Positions 8,741 to 17,103 of a stretch of 64,000 nt of DNA are shown here, in pieces. Source of the DNA: Hymenobacter sp. BT559 (GTDB lineage: Bacteria > Bacteroidota > Bacteroidia > Cytophagales > Hymenobacteraceae). The stretch spans positions 806,001 through 870,000 of the forward strand of contig NZ_JAELXV010000003.1 in assembly GCF_016427535.1 (NCBI RefSeq). Direction: 5' to 3'. Both the position numbers and the translations under genes were made by a program. Positions within the stretch are counted from its first letter, which is position 1. Each line of letters opens with the position of its first letter. Below the pieces are notes generated by a model. That model ran no database searches. It was not told the DNA's origin and worked only from the letters and a program-made list of their open reading frames with translations.

Positions 8741-8771
8741 AGTGCGGCCCGGACGCTGTTCGGGCCGCACT
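8741..8771 (+). terminator. Perfect 11-bp hairpin after rpsD
   Basis: AGTGCGGCCCG at 8741-8751 pairs exactly with 8761-8771 around a 9-nt loop. No U-run follows, so it may be a weak or factor-dependent terminator, or an mRNA-stabilising hairpin at the end of the rpsM-rpsK-rpsD segment. Confidence 0.5.
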
Positions 8772-8840
8772 TATGCTAAGCCGGTGCTACTATCCTGCTG
8801 CTATTGAGCGCGGAAGGGCACCAAAACTACTAAATGGTGG

Positions 8841-8884
8841 TTTTGGGTGGCTACCCAAAATTGAGCAAGCCTAGGCTTGCTTTT
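8841..8884 (+). other. Two hairpins in the rpoA leader, the second built on CCTAGG
   Basis: TTTTGGGT (8841-8848) pairs with ACCCAAAA (8853-8860). Directly after it is the 18-nt perfect palindrome AGCAAGCCTAGGCTTGCT (8864-8881), followed by TTT. The second hairpin with its T-run is terminator-like, 29 nt before the rpoA ATG. It could act as an attenuator. Structure is seen directly; the role is inferred. Confidence 0.45.
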
Positions 8885-8912
8885 CCTGTTACATAAATTA
8901 ACTGCCCCACAT

Positions 8913-9902
8913 ATGTCAATCTTAGCTTTTCAGATGCCGGAGAAAGTGGTAATGGAGAAATCCGACGACTTCACCGGGACGTTTGAATTCAAGCCTCTGG
9001 AGAAGGGCTACGGCGTAACGATTGGGAACGCGCTGCGGCGTATTCTGCTCTCGTCGCTGGAGGGCTTCGCCATTACGTCGGTGCGTACAACTTCGGTGCT
9101 GCACGAGTTTTCGACGATTGAGGGGGTGATTGAGGACATGTCCGAAATCATCCTGAACCTCAAGCAGGTGCGTTTCAAGAAAATTAGCGACGCCATTGAG
9201 GACAAGATTACGGTGCGCGTGAGCGGGCAGGATTCCTTCACTGCTGGCGACATTGGCAAGTTTGCCGTAGGCTTCCAGATTTTGAATCCGAAGCTGGTTA
9301 TCTGCAACCTCGACCCGGCAAAAGAACTCGAGTTTGAGTTAACGGTAGCACGTGGCCGCGGCTACGTGCCCGCTGATGAAAACAAGCCTGCCGACCAAGT
9401 GTTCGGTCAGATTGCTATCGATGCTATTTACACGCCTATCAAGAACGTGAAATACAGCATCGAGAACACGCGCGTAGAGCAGAAAACTGACTACGAGCGT
9501 TTGCTGATTGAAATCTCGACTGACGGCTCTATTCACCCGGAGGAGGCTCTGAAAGGTGCTGCTAACATCCTTATTCAGCACTTCATGTTGTTCTCGGACA
9601 GCACGATGCAGCTAAGCGGTAACCGCCCTGCGGCGGCTGAGCCTATCGATGAGGAAACCCTCGCTATGCGCAAAGTCCTGAAGACTTCGCTTGGCGAGAT
9701 GGACCTTTCGGTGCGGGCATACAACTGCTTGAAAGCAGCTGACATCAAGACCCTAGGCGAGCTAGTACAGCTTGATATGGCCGACATGATGAAGTTCCGC
9801 AACTTCGGCAAGAAGAGCCTCACCGAGTTGGAAAATCTGGTAGAAGAAAAGGGCCTGCACTTTGGCATGGACCTAAGCAAATACCGCCTAGACGAAGACT
9901 AG
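8913..9902 (+). CDS. rpoA: DNA-directed RNA polymerase alpha subunit
   Basis: 329-residue alpha subunit that dimerises to nucleate RNA polymerase. The N-terminal domain has [20 protein letters not shown] and [14 protein letters not shown]; the C-terminal UP-element/activator-binding domain spans about residues 255-320 ([34 protein letters not shown]). The start at 8913 matches the family; twelve upstream in-frame codons are not conserved-looking. The gene has hairpins on both sides (three before, a strong terminator-like one after), unusual inside the alpha operon. Confidence 0.97.
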   Translation: MSILAFQMPEKVVMEKSDDFTGTFEFKPLEKGYGVTIGNALRRILLSSLEGFAITSVRTTSVLHEFSTIEGVIEDMSEIILNLKQVRFKKISDAIEDKITVRVSGQDSFTAGDIGKFAVGFQILNPKLVICNLDPAKELEFELTVARGRGYVPADENKPADQVFGQIAIDAIYTPIKNVKYSIENTRVEQKTDYERLLIEISTDGSIHPEEALKGAANILIQHFMLFSDSTMQLSGNRPAAAEPIDEETLAMRKVLKTSLGEMDLSVRAYNCLKAADIKTLGELVQLDMADMMKFRNFGKKSLTELENLVEEKGLHFGMDLSKYRLDED

Positions 9903-9908
9903 TATAGC

Positions 9909-9988
9909 GTGCTTAGTTGTTAGTACTTAGTGCATAGGTTTTAAATAGCCGGGCACAAAGCACTAACAACTAAGCACTATTTTTTTAT
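9909..9988 (+). terminator. Terminator-like 16-bp perfect stem between rpoA and rplQ
   Basis: Positions 9909-9924 pair perfectly with 9962-9977 around a 37-nt loop, followed by TATTTTTTTATT. This is the strongest stem inside the ribosomal cluster. It should stop at least part of transcription before rplQ, so rplQ may rely on read-through or its own promoter. Confidence 0.65.
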
Positions 9989-10085
9989 TCACCCGCTACG
10001 CCCTAGGGATTAGGGTTCTAATGAGGTTCCTCGTGACCCGCCGTGGTCCTGGTCCGCAAGTGTAGCATTTACCCAAAACTGTCCG

Positions 10086-10664
10086 ATGCGACACGGTAAA
10101 AAAATCAACCACTTGGGCCGCACTGCCGCCCACCGCAACGCGATGCTGTCGAACATGGCTTCGTCGCTCATCATCTCGAAGCGCGTAACTACTACTGTTG
10201 CTAAGGCTAAGGCTCTGCGTCAGTTTGTAGAGCCGCTGCTGACCAAAGCTAAGGATGATACCACGCACTCGCGCCGTACCGTATTTGCTACCCTGCAAAA
10301 CAAGGAAAGCGTGAAAGAGTTGTATGGCTCGATAGCTGAGAAAATTGCTAACCGCCCCGGTGGCTATACCCGCATTCTGAAGCTGAGCGCTAGCCGCGCC
10401 GGTGACAATGCTGATATGTGCATCATCGAGCTAGTTGACTTCAACGAAACGCTGCTCGAAGCCAAAAACGCTTCGGAGGCCAAAGCCACTACTACCCGTC
10501 GTTCGCGTCGCCGCGGTGGCAAGGGCGGTGCCGAGGCTACTGGCAACGAGGCCGGCACGTCGGCTGCTGTAGTAGCTGAAGATGCTCCGGCTACTTCGGC
10601 TACCGAAGCTGAAGCTACTACGCTGGATGCTCCGGCTGACGAAAAGCAGACGCCTGAGGCTTAG
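10086..10664 (+). CDS. rplQ: 50S ribosomal protein L17 with acidic Ala/Glu/Thr-rich tail
   Basis: 192-residue L17 at the tunnel exit. The core (about residues 1-125) starts [20 protein letters not shown] and contains [13 protein letters not shown] basic linker ([12 protein letters not shown]) and a long low-complexity acidic tail rich in Ala, Thr and Glu extend it well beyond the 117-130 residues of proteobacterial L17; such tails occur in Bacteroidota. It is the last gene of the cluster, followed by a strong terminator. Confidence 0.96.
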   Translation: MRHGKKINHLGRTAAHRNAMLSNMASSLIISKRVTTTVAKAKALRQFVEPLLTKAKDDTTHSRRTVFATLQNKESVKELYGSIAEKIANRPGGYTRILKLSASRAGDNADMCIIELVDFNETLLEAKNASEAKATTTRRSRRRGGKGGAEATGNEAGTSAAVVAEDAPATSATEAEATTLDAPADEKQTPEA

Positions 10665-10681
10665 TTGTTCTAGGCACTCTT

Positions 10682-10719
10682 AAAGGGGGCTGCACCTATT
10701 GGTGCGGCCCCCTTTTTTT
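10682..10719 (+). terminator. Rho-independent terminator of the ribosomal cluster
   Basis: A 15-bp stem (10682-10696 with 10701-10715, one G-U pair), a TATT loop and a run of seven T. It ends the rpsH-rplQ cluster 17 nt after the rplQ stop. Confidence 0.9.
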
Positions 10720-10855
10720 GTGTTCACGGTATCTTGACCTAATGGTAAAGAAGCTTTCCTAGTAGGGAGTGCAACCTAGGTAGCTCAGGTGTTGTCTGTT
10801 GGGTTGTAAGCGGAAAGCTATTGACCTTTGCGTCTTATCCCAGCTGTGTGAGCCT

Positions 10856-11431
10856 ATGGAAGCCGTTGCGTATATCGATATCAATGCCCCGCTAGTAGAG
10901 CGGTGTCGCCTCAACGACCGGCAAGCGCAGGCCGAGCTATACCGACGCTATTCGAAGGCCATGTTTAATGCGGCCCTGCGTATTACGGGCGACTATGCTG
11001 AAGCCGAGGACGTGCTGCAAGAATCTTTTCTGAGTGCGTTTCGGGAGCTGAGTGGCTACAAGGGGGATTCTTCTTTTGGGGCCTGGCTCAAGCGTATTGT
11101 GATTAATAAGAGTATCAATTGCTTGCGGCAGCGGCGATTGGCGCTTGTGCCATTGGAGGATTTTCATCACGAGGCCGCACCGACGGAATCCGCTACGCAG
11201 CCTACTGAGGAGGAAGCAGAGGAACTTCAATACCGAGCCGACGTATTGCGGCGTTGTATTCAGGAGTTGCCCGATGGCTACAGAGTAGTGTTATCGTTGT
11301 ACTTGCTGGAGGGCTACGACCATCTGGAGATAGCTGGCATCCTAGGTATTACCGAATCAACATCTAAGTCGCAATACAGTCGCGCGCGGCAACGGCTACG
11401 TGAGCTGGCGATGCAGCGAGGCCTCAGCTAG
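10856..11431 (+). CDS. ECF-type RNA polymerase sigma factor
   Basis: 191-residue sigma-70 family protein. Region 2 runs at about residues 25-95 (ELYRRYSKAMFNAALRITGD, then AEDVLQESFLSAFREL) and region 4 at about 130-188 (LPDGYRVVLSLYLLEG, HLEIAGILGITESTSKSQYSRARQRLREL). Regions 1 and 3 are absent, as in ECF factors. I chose the ATG at 10856 because a longer reading would start upstream of a promoter-like TTGACCTTTG at 10821-10830. Downstream is a membrane protein that looks like its anti-sigma factor, then envelope genes that may be its targets. The inducing signal is unknown. Confidence 0.9.
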   Translation: MEAVAYIDINAPLVERCRLNDRQAQAELYRRYSKAMFNAALRITGDYAEAEDVLQESFLSAFRELSGYKGDSSFGAWLKRIVINKSINCLRQRRLALVPLEDFHHEAAPTESATQPTEEEAEELQYRADVLRRCIQELPDGYRVVLSLYLLEGYDHLEIAGILGITESTSKSQYSRARQRLRELAMQRGLS

Positions 11432-11572
11432 CTGAGCGCACATTGCTGATTACCACAGGTTTTCTCTTTATATTCTTCTTTTCCCGCACATTTCTGCTGG
11501 CTTTCGCTATTCAGCACCGTATTAGCAACGGGTAGCGGCATTAGGGCCAACAGCTTTTTAGAGCTATTTACC

Positions 11573-12373
11573 ATGAACTATAGTAAGCAAGACCAGCTTG
11601 AGGCGTGCATAGAGCGGCACCGGGCTGATTTCGACCTGCACGAACCCCGCCCCGAGCTATGGGCGGCCTTGGAAAAGCAATTGCATGACTCAGGCACCGG
11701 CCTAGCGGAGCCAGTAATGAGCGTAGTAGCAGATACTGCGGCTACTACCAGCCAAGCAGCTCCGACTGCGCCAGTTATGGCGCAGCTCGCTCCCCGCAAG
11801 CGCTGGGCTTGGGCCGAGCACTACAGCATCGCGGCTGCGCTTGCGGTGCTGATACTAGCTGCTGGCCTAGGGGAAGCCTGGAAGTCGGGCCAAGTAACAA
11901 AAGAGCGCACAGCTGCCAATGTAGCTACCGAGATGCCGGCGAGCAACGTAGCCGATGCGGCACTCTACCTAGGTGCATCGGGCGAGCTGATGGCCAGCGA
12001 AGTGAGCCACAGCACGAATGCCCGGCTAGATACAGCCGTGCGCGGCATGGAAACCTATTATGTTGGCCAGCTTGCCGACCGCAAAGCGGAGCTTGGCCAG
12101 CTGTCGCCCGAAGCGGTGGCTGAATGTAGCCGCGAGCTGGCAGACCTAGACTCACTTTACCGGCAACTTAAGCGTGAACTACCTAGCCACCCGCAGCCGG
12201 AGGTAGTGCTCACGGCTATGAACCGCAACCTGCAGTACCGGCTCGATATTCTGAATCGGCAGCTAGAGCTTCGCAATCCGACAGAGTCAGCGCTGCCCAA
12301 TGAAACGCGTGGCGAATACGCCCTAGCCGATAGCCGGCGGTCTTCTCCCAGCATTCTGCACCATGGCCACTAA
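11573..12373 (+). CDS. Probable membrane anti-sigma factor
   Basis: 266 residues: a cytoplasmic N-terminal segment with ELWAALEKQLHD near residue 30, one membrane helix at about residues 84-100, and a C-terminal region rich in charged helices (RKAELGQLSPEAVAE, DLDSLYRQLKREL) that may be coiled coil. No HxxxCxxC zinc motif is present. Placement directly after an ECF sigma gene and the topology suggest an anti-sigma factor; sequence alone does not prove it. The last 11 nt overlap the next gene, implying translational coupling. Confidence 0.6.
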   Translation: MNYSKQDQLEACIERHRADFDLHEPRPELWAALEKQLHDSGTGLAEPVMSVVADTAATTSQAAPTAPVMAQLAPRKRWAWAEHYSIAAALAVLILAAGLGEAWKSGQVTKERTAANVATEMPASNVADAALYLGASGELMASEVSHSTNARLDTAVRGMETYYVGQLADRKAELGQLSPEAVAECSRELADLDSLYRQLKRELPSHPQPEVVLTAMNRNLQYRLDILNRQLELRNPTESALPNETRGEYALADSRRSSPSILHHGH

Positions 12374-13586
12374 TCGAGCCTTGCTGAGTGGGCTGCTAGC
12401 GCTGGTGGCGTGGCTAGGGCTGCCTGCACTAGTACAAGCCACTGCTATCGGCGCAGAGCTGCCTAGGGCAGTGAGTAGCGCACTAAGCGGGCAAGATGGA
12501 CCAGCGCAGTCGGGCGCGTCTCAGCAGGGGCCAGTTGAGCAAGTCGATAACGACCAAAGCTTGCCCCCCGTTGAGCAGCGTCGTCACCTGAGTCGCCGGT
12601 TTCCGGTAAGCAAAGTAGGACAATCGTTTGCGTTAGATACGCGCTACGGCCGGGTACAAATCAGTGCCTGGAACAAGCAAGAAATAAAAGTAGAAACCGA
12701 CCTAGTGGCGCGGGCCGAGACCCCCGTAGCAGCCGCTCAAATACTCGACGCGCTTAGCGTGCAGTACCTGGCCTACGATGCTAACACCGGGGGCATTAGC
12801 GTCAGCTCGCAGTTTGGCTCCACCTTGCGGGGTAAGTGTGGGGGCGGGCGCCGCTACGAGGTAAATTATACCATCTGGCTGCCGCGTACCCTAGCGCTGC
12901 GCGTGGCGGCCTCGTTTGCTGATGTAACGATAGCCAGCGACTGGCAGGGCCCAACCCAGCTCAGCGTGGACTACGGCAACCTGCATACGGGCCGGCTGGC
13001 GGGTAAGCGCAACGTAGTGCGCATTGCCAACGGTGAGGCAACGATGCCCTACGTAAAGCAGGCTAGCCTCGAGGCAAACTACGCCCGCCTGCGCCTCACG
13101 GAGGGCGAGCAGGTAGAGCTGCGCACCAATTACGCCGATGTGGATATGGCCACCGTGCAAGACCTCACCATGCACAGCAAATACGGTGACGTTGCCCTCG
13201 GGAAGGTGCGTAATCTGCGCGGCTCGTCAGGCTACTCGCGCTTTAGCGTCGACAAGCTGAGCGAGGGGCTGGATATGGCCGTGCGCTACTGCCCCGATTT
13301 TGAGGTGCGCGACATGGGCGCCAACTTCCGGCAAATCAACCTTGATGGTGGCTACAGCACCATTCGATTGGGGTTTGCTGAAGAAACGCCTAGCTTTCAG
13401 TTCGACGTTAGCACCGAGCAGGGCCAACTGCTGGTAGATAAAAAACTGGTGCGGGTGCTGTCGGCAGACGAGCATAGCAAAGGTATTGCCGATGTCCTAG
13501 GAGTATATGGGGGTGGAGTGCCGGCTCGCGGGGCGGGCAGCGTAAATATCAAGGTGCGGTACGGGACGGTACGGTTCAGCAAATAA
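12363..13586 (+). CDS. Secreted DUF4097-like beta-helix protein
   Basis: 407 residues with an N-terminal signal peptide (about residues 1-26, ending in VQATA). After residue 80 come many short beta-strand repeats with DYGNLHTG, NYADVDMA and KYGDVALG patterns, as in the DUF4097/GIN adhesin-like repeat families. It is probably exported to the periplasm or surface. It overlaps the anti-sigma gene by 11 nt, so sigma factor, anti-sigma and this protein probably form one unit. Function unknown; a structural or sensing role at the envelope is a guess. Confidence 0.6.
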   Translation: MATNRALLSGLLALVAWLGLPALVQATAIGAELPRAVSSALSGQDGPAQSGASQQGPVEQVDNDQSLPPVEQRRHLSRRFPVSKVGQSFALDTRYGRVQISAWNKQEIKVETDLVARAETPVAAAQILDALSVQYLAYDANTGGISVSSQFGSTLRGKCGGGRRYEVNYTIWLPRTLALRVAASFADVTIASDWQGPTQLSVDYGNLHTGRLAGKRNVVRIANGEATMPYVKQASLEANYARLRLTEGEQVELRTNYADVDMATVQDLTMHSKYGDVALGKVRNLRGSSGYSRFSVDKLSEGLDMAVRYCPDFEVRDMGANFRQINLDGGYSTIRLGFAEETPSFQFDVSTEQGQLLVDKKLVRVLSADEHSKGIADVLGVYGGGVPARGAGSVNIKVRYGTVRFSK

Positions 13587-13696
13587 AAAATTGTAGGCTA
13601 CCTAGAATTGCTGAAAACCTGCTAGATGAGTCCTTATACTTGCAGGCTTATTTAAAATAGGCTGCGCGCCGCGGCTGGAATAAGCTTCTTTCCAGT

Positions 13697-16600
13697 ATGC
13701 ATTTGCGACACTACGGGGCGGCCGCTGCCCTGCTGGCACTGCCCACTCTGAGCCGTGCCCAAACCACCCCCGCGCCCGCTTATACGGAGGCAGCAGCCCT
13801 AATTAAAGAAGGTGTTGCTTTGCACGATGCCGACAAGTATGACGAGGCCGCAGCGCGCTACCAACTAGTAACGCCCGGCGACAGTGCCTACGCGCAGGCC
13901 CAGGCCGAACTGGCCTTGAGCCTCATGGCGGCCGAAAAATACCAGGCCAGCATTGAGGCTGCCCGGCGCTCGCTGGCCGTCGAGCCCTTCGAGCCTGAGC
14001 TGTACAGTACCCTAGGTAGTGCCCACGAGGGCCTGAAGCAGCTAGCCGAAGCTCGCCAAGCCTACGCGGCAGGGCTCAAGCTATTTCCTTACAACGAAAA
14101 TCTGTGGGTTAACCAAGGGGTTTTTGAGCTGAACCAGCGCGAGACCGCCGCGGCCCTGGCTAGCCTGCAGCGCTCAATAGAGCTGCGGCCGGCCAAAGCG
14201 AGTGGGCATCGACTCTTAGGTATACTGGCGGCGCGGCAGGGCCAGACGGCCCACGCTATGCTAAGCCTGTTGCTATACCTGGCTATCGAGCCCGAAGGGC
14301 CGCGCAGCAACGCCGTGCTAGTCGACCTAGAGCGGTTGTCGCAGGGTATTACTATTATTGACAAAGAAGACCAGGCCACTCCGGTAGCGCCCAATGCGGC
14401 GTTTGAGGAACTGGACCAGCTGCTGACCAGCAAGGTGGCGCTGAATGCAGGCTACACATCAAAGGTGAAGTTTAAGGCGGCCATCGTGAAGCAGTTGCAA
14501 CTGCTGGTAGAGAAGTTTCCGCTCGAGGCTGACCCGGCCAGCGACTTTTGGCTGCGAGCCTATGGCCCGGTAGTAAAAGCGCTCAGGCAAGACGACAACC
14601 TGACAACTTTTACGTACCTGATTCTAAGCTCGGCCGATGATAAAAGCGCTCAGCAGTGGCTTAAGGGCAATAAAAGCCGCCTCGAAAAGCTAACTACCGC
14701 CGTAAGCCAGCCGCTGCTGACGCTACGTAGCCAGCAGCCCCGGCCTGCAGGCGCTGGTCCAGTGGCAGCGTGGTACGATGGGGTGTATCTCGATGGCCTA
14801 GGTGCCGGCCAGCGCGACGCCAAGGGCGAAGTGCAGCCCACCGGCGACTGGCTGCTGATAGCGCAGAATGGTAACGTGAGGCAGCGCGGTGCGTTTTCGG
14901 CGGCCAGCGAGCGCACGGGCAAGTGGCAGGTTTTGCGCCCCGATGGCAGTATCGAAGTGGAACAGTACTACGGCGCTAAGGGTGAGCTCGATGGCCCCTC
15001 GCGCTATTACTATCCGGGTGGGCAACTACGCAGTGAGGCCACCTATCGGCAAGGCAAGCTGGAGGGCGGCAGCAAGACCTACACCGAAAACGGGCAGGTA
15101 AGCGAAACCCGGCAATTTATCGGCGATGACTACGAAGGCGACGCCGTGGACTACACGCCGGGCGGCGTGGTTAGCTTCCGGGCCAAGATGCACGCCGACA
15201 AGCGCGATGGGCTACTAGAGCGGTTTTATGCCGACGGTACGCCCGAAGTACGCTCGCTCTATGCACAAGGCAAGGCGCAAGGCGAGATGGTGGTGTATTA
15301 CCCCGATAAGACGGTGGAGAAGAAGGCCACTTTTGACCAGGATGAGCTGCACGGCCCTTATGCCACTTATTTCCCTAATGGCAAGGTGCGCGAAACCGGG
15401 CAATACACCCGCGGCAAGCGAACGGGCCCTTGGAAGGAATACTTCGCCACCGGCAAGCTCAGCTCTGAAGAAACCTACGATGCGGCTGGCGAACTGCACG
15501 GGCCCTACCTCGACTACGATGCCCAGGGCCGCCACTACGCAACTACCCTATACGAGCACGGCCGCTTGGTGCGCCTGACCAACCTCAATGTGCAGGGCAA
15601 GCAACTTGCTGACGTGCCCCTGAAAAAAAGCCGTACGGCCGTAAAGACGTATAACTCGGCAGGCCAGTTAGCGCGTAGCGGCGAAGTAGAAAACGGACAC
15701 CTAGTGGGCGAGTGGAAAACCTACTACCCCGATGGTACCCTGCACGAGGTGCAGCATTACGATGCCGCTGGCGTGCTCACGGGCGTGGGCGAGGTGTACT
15801 ACACCAATGGCCAACTGCGCCAGCGCCGCCACTACGGGCCGGGCGGCGTAGCTGAAGGAGCTTTTGAGCAGTACTACGCCAATGGCAAACCCTTGCAAAC
15901 CGGCTGGCAGCGGCAAGGCGAGGAGCAAGGCGTGTGGAAATCGTACTACCCCAGTGGGCAGCTAAGCCAGGAGCGGGAATACTTTCGGGGTGAGCCAAGC
16001 GGCTTGACGCGGACGTATGAGCCGGGCGGTAAGCTAACGGAGGAGCGGCTCTTCGCCTTCGGTAAGATGCGCCAACTCACGGCGTATGATTCCACGGGCA
16101 AGGTGATTGACCGCTATGAGCTCACGCCGGCAGTTAAAGAGCTAGTGCTGCACTACACCGGCACAAGTAAAAAGGTGCTAAACCGAGCCGCCGTTGCCAA
16201 TGGTGGCTACGAAGGCACCACCACCTGGCTGCGGCCCAATGGCCAGCCCGAGTCGGTGGCGACCCTGCGCGGTGGCCAGCGCTACGGTGCCTACCGCAGC
16301 CAGCACGCCAACGGCCAGACCCAAACCGAGGGCCAATACTTAGGCGGCAAGCTCTACGGACAGTTTAGTACCTATTACCCCGATGGTACGCTGCGCAGCC
16401 GTGGCCGCTACCTCAACGACGAGCCGGTGGGGGAGTGGGTGCACAATTTCCCCAACGGCAAGCCCCAGCGTGTGCAGGCCTACAACGACGAGGGCGAGCT
16501 CGATGGCCCGAGCCGCTACTATAATCCTGCCGGCGAACTGCTGCTGGAGCGGCACTATGACCAAGACCGGCTAGTAGGCTTTGCCGGGCCGGGTGCGCAG

Positions 16601-17011
16601 GGTGCTGCGGGCACCAGCCAAATGCTGCCTGTGGCGGGAGGCCCTCTCAAAACGACGTTTGCTAATGGCAAGCCCGCGGCGGAAGAGTCCTTCGCGCATG
16701 ATTACCCAAACAGCAACTTCACTTATTACTACGCTTCGGGGCAGATATTTCGGCGGGTGGCGCACCAGCAGGGCCTGCGCCACGGGCAGCAAGTGAGCTA
16801 CTGGCCCAGCGGGAAGCTTATGGAGGAAGAATCTTACCAAAATGGCGAGCTGCACGGCCGCTGCCGCTACTACCGCCCCGATGGCACCCTAGAGCGGGAG
16901 GAAAACTATCGGGCCGGCGAGCACTCGGGCCCGAGCATTGCCTACGACGCCCAGGGCCGCCCACAGTTCACCGAGCATTACTGGAACAACTCAGTCTACA
17001 ATCCGCGCTAA
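13697..17011 (+). CDS. Large secreted TPR and MORN-like repeat protein
   Basis: 1104 residues. A signal peptide ends at about residue 21 (LSRAQ). Residues about 25-215 form TPR-like helical repeats (YDEAAARYQLV, EARQAYAAGLKLFPYNENLW). From about residue 355 to the end there are roughly twenty MORN-variant repeats of the form G..xGpwxxYyPnGkl, such as GPYATYFPNGKVRETGQY. Proteins with such repeats are often labelled YwqK-type antitoxins, but neither the size nor the context suggests a toxin-antitoxin pair. A TATACTTG box at about 13635 may be its promoter. Likely an envelope or surface scaffold; function unknown. Confidence 0.75.
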   Translation: MHLRHYGAAAALLALPTLSRAQTTPAPAYTEAAALIKEGVALHDADKYDEAAARYQLVTPGDSAYAQAQAELALSLMAAEKYQASIEAARRSLAVEPFEPELYSTLGSAHEGLKQLAEARQAYAAGLKLFPYNENLWVNQGVFELNQRETAAALASLQRSIELRPAKASGHRLLGILAARQGQTAHAMLSLLLYLAIEPEGPRSNAVLVDLERLSQGITIIDKEDQATPVAPNAAFEELDQLLTSKVALNAGYTSKVKFKAAIVKQLQLLVEKFPLEADPASDFWLRAYGPVVKALRQDDNLTTFTYLILSSADDKSAQQWLKGNKSRLEKLTTAVSQPLLTLRSQQPRPAGAGPVAAWYDGVYLDGLGAGQRDAKGEVQPTGDWLLIAQNGNVRQRGAFSAASERTGKWQVLRPDGSIEVEQYYGAKGELDGPSRYYYPGGQLRSEATYRQGKLEGGSKTYTENGQVSETRQFIGDDYEGDAVDYTPGGVVSFRAKMHADKRDGLLERFYADGTPEVRSLYAQGKAQGEMVVYYPDKTVEKKATFDQDELHGPYATYFPNGKVRETGQYTRGKRTGPWKEYFATGKLSSEETYDAAGELHGPYLDYDAQGRHYATTLYEHGRLVRLTNLNVQGKQLADVPLKKSRTAVKTYNSAGQLARSGEVENGHLVGEWKTYYPDGTLHEVQHYDAAGVLTGVGEVYYTNGQLRQRRHYGPGGVAEGAFEQYYANGKPLQTGWQRQGEEQGVWKSYYPSGQLSQEREYFRGEPSGLTRTYEPGGKLTEERLFAFGKMRQLTAYDSTGKVIDRYELTPAVKELVLHYTGTSKKVLNRAAVANGGYEGTTTWLRPNGQPESVATLRGGQRYGAYRSQHANGQTQTEGQYLGGKLYGQFSTYYPDGTLRSRGRYLNDEPVGEWVHNFPNGKPQRVQAYNDEGELDGPSRYYNPAGELLLERHYDQDRLVGFAGPGAQGAAGTSQMLPVAGGPLKTTFANGKPAAEESFAHDYPNSNFTYYYASGQIFRRVAHQQGLRHGQQVSYWPSGKLMEEESYQNGELHGRCRYYRPDGTLEREENYRAGEHSGPSIAYDAQGRPQFTEHYWNNSVYNPR

Positions 17012-17103
17012 GATGGGCCCTAGGGCCGCTCAAAAGCTGATAGCTGGGGGCTGCTAGTTTGAGCGTATCTTTTCGAATCTAATCTGCTTATCTACTTATT
17101 GCT

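Noticed and set aside
13697..17011. Toxin-antitoxin role for the MORN-repeat protein (YwqK-type label)
   Set aside because: The protein is over 1100 residues with a signal peptide and TPR module, and no toxin gene lies beside it.
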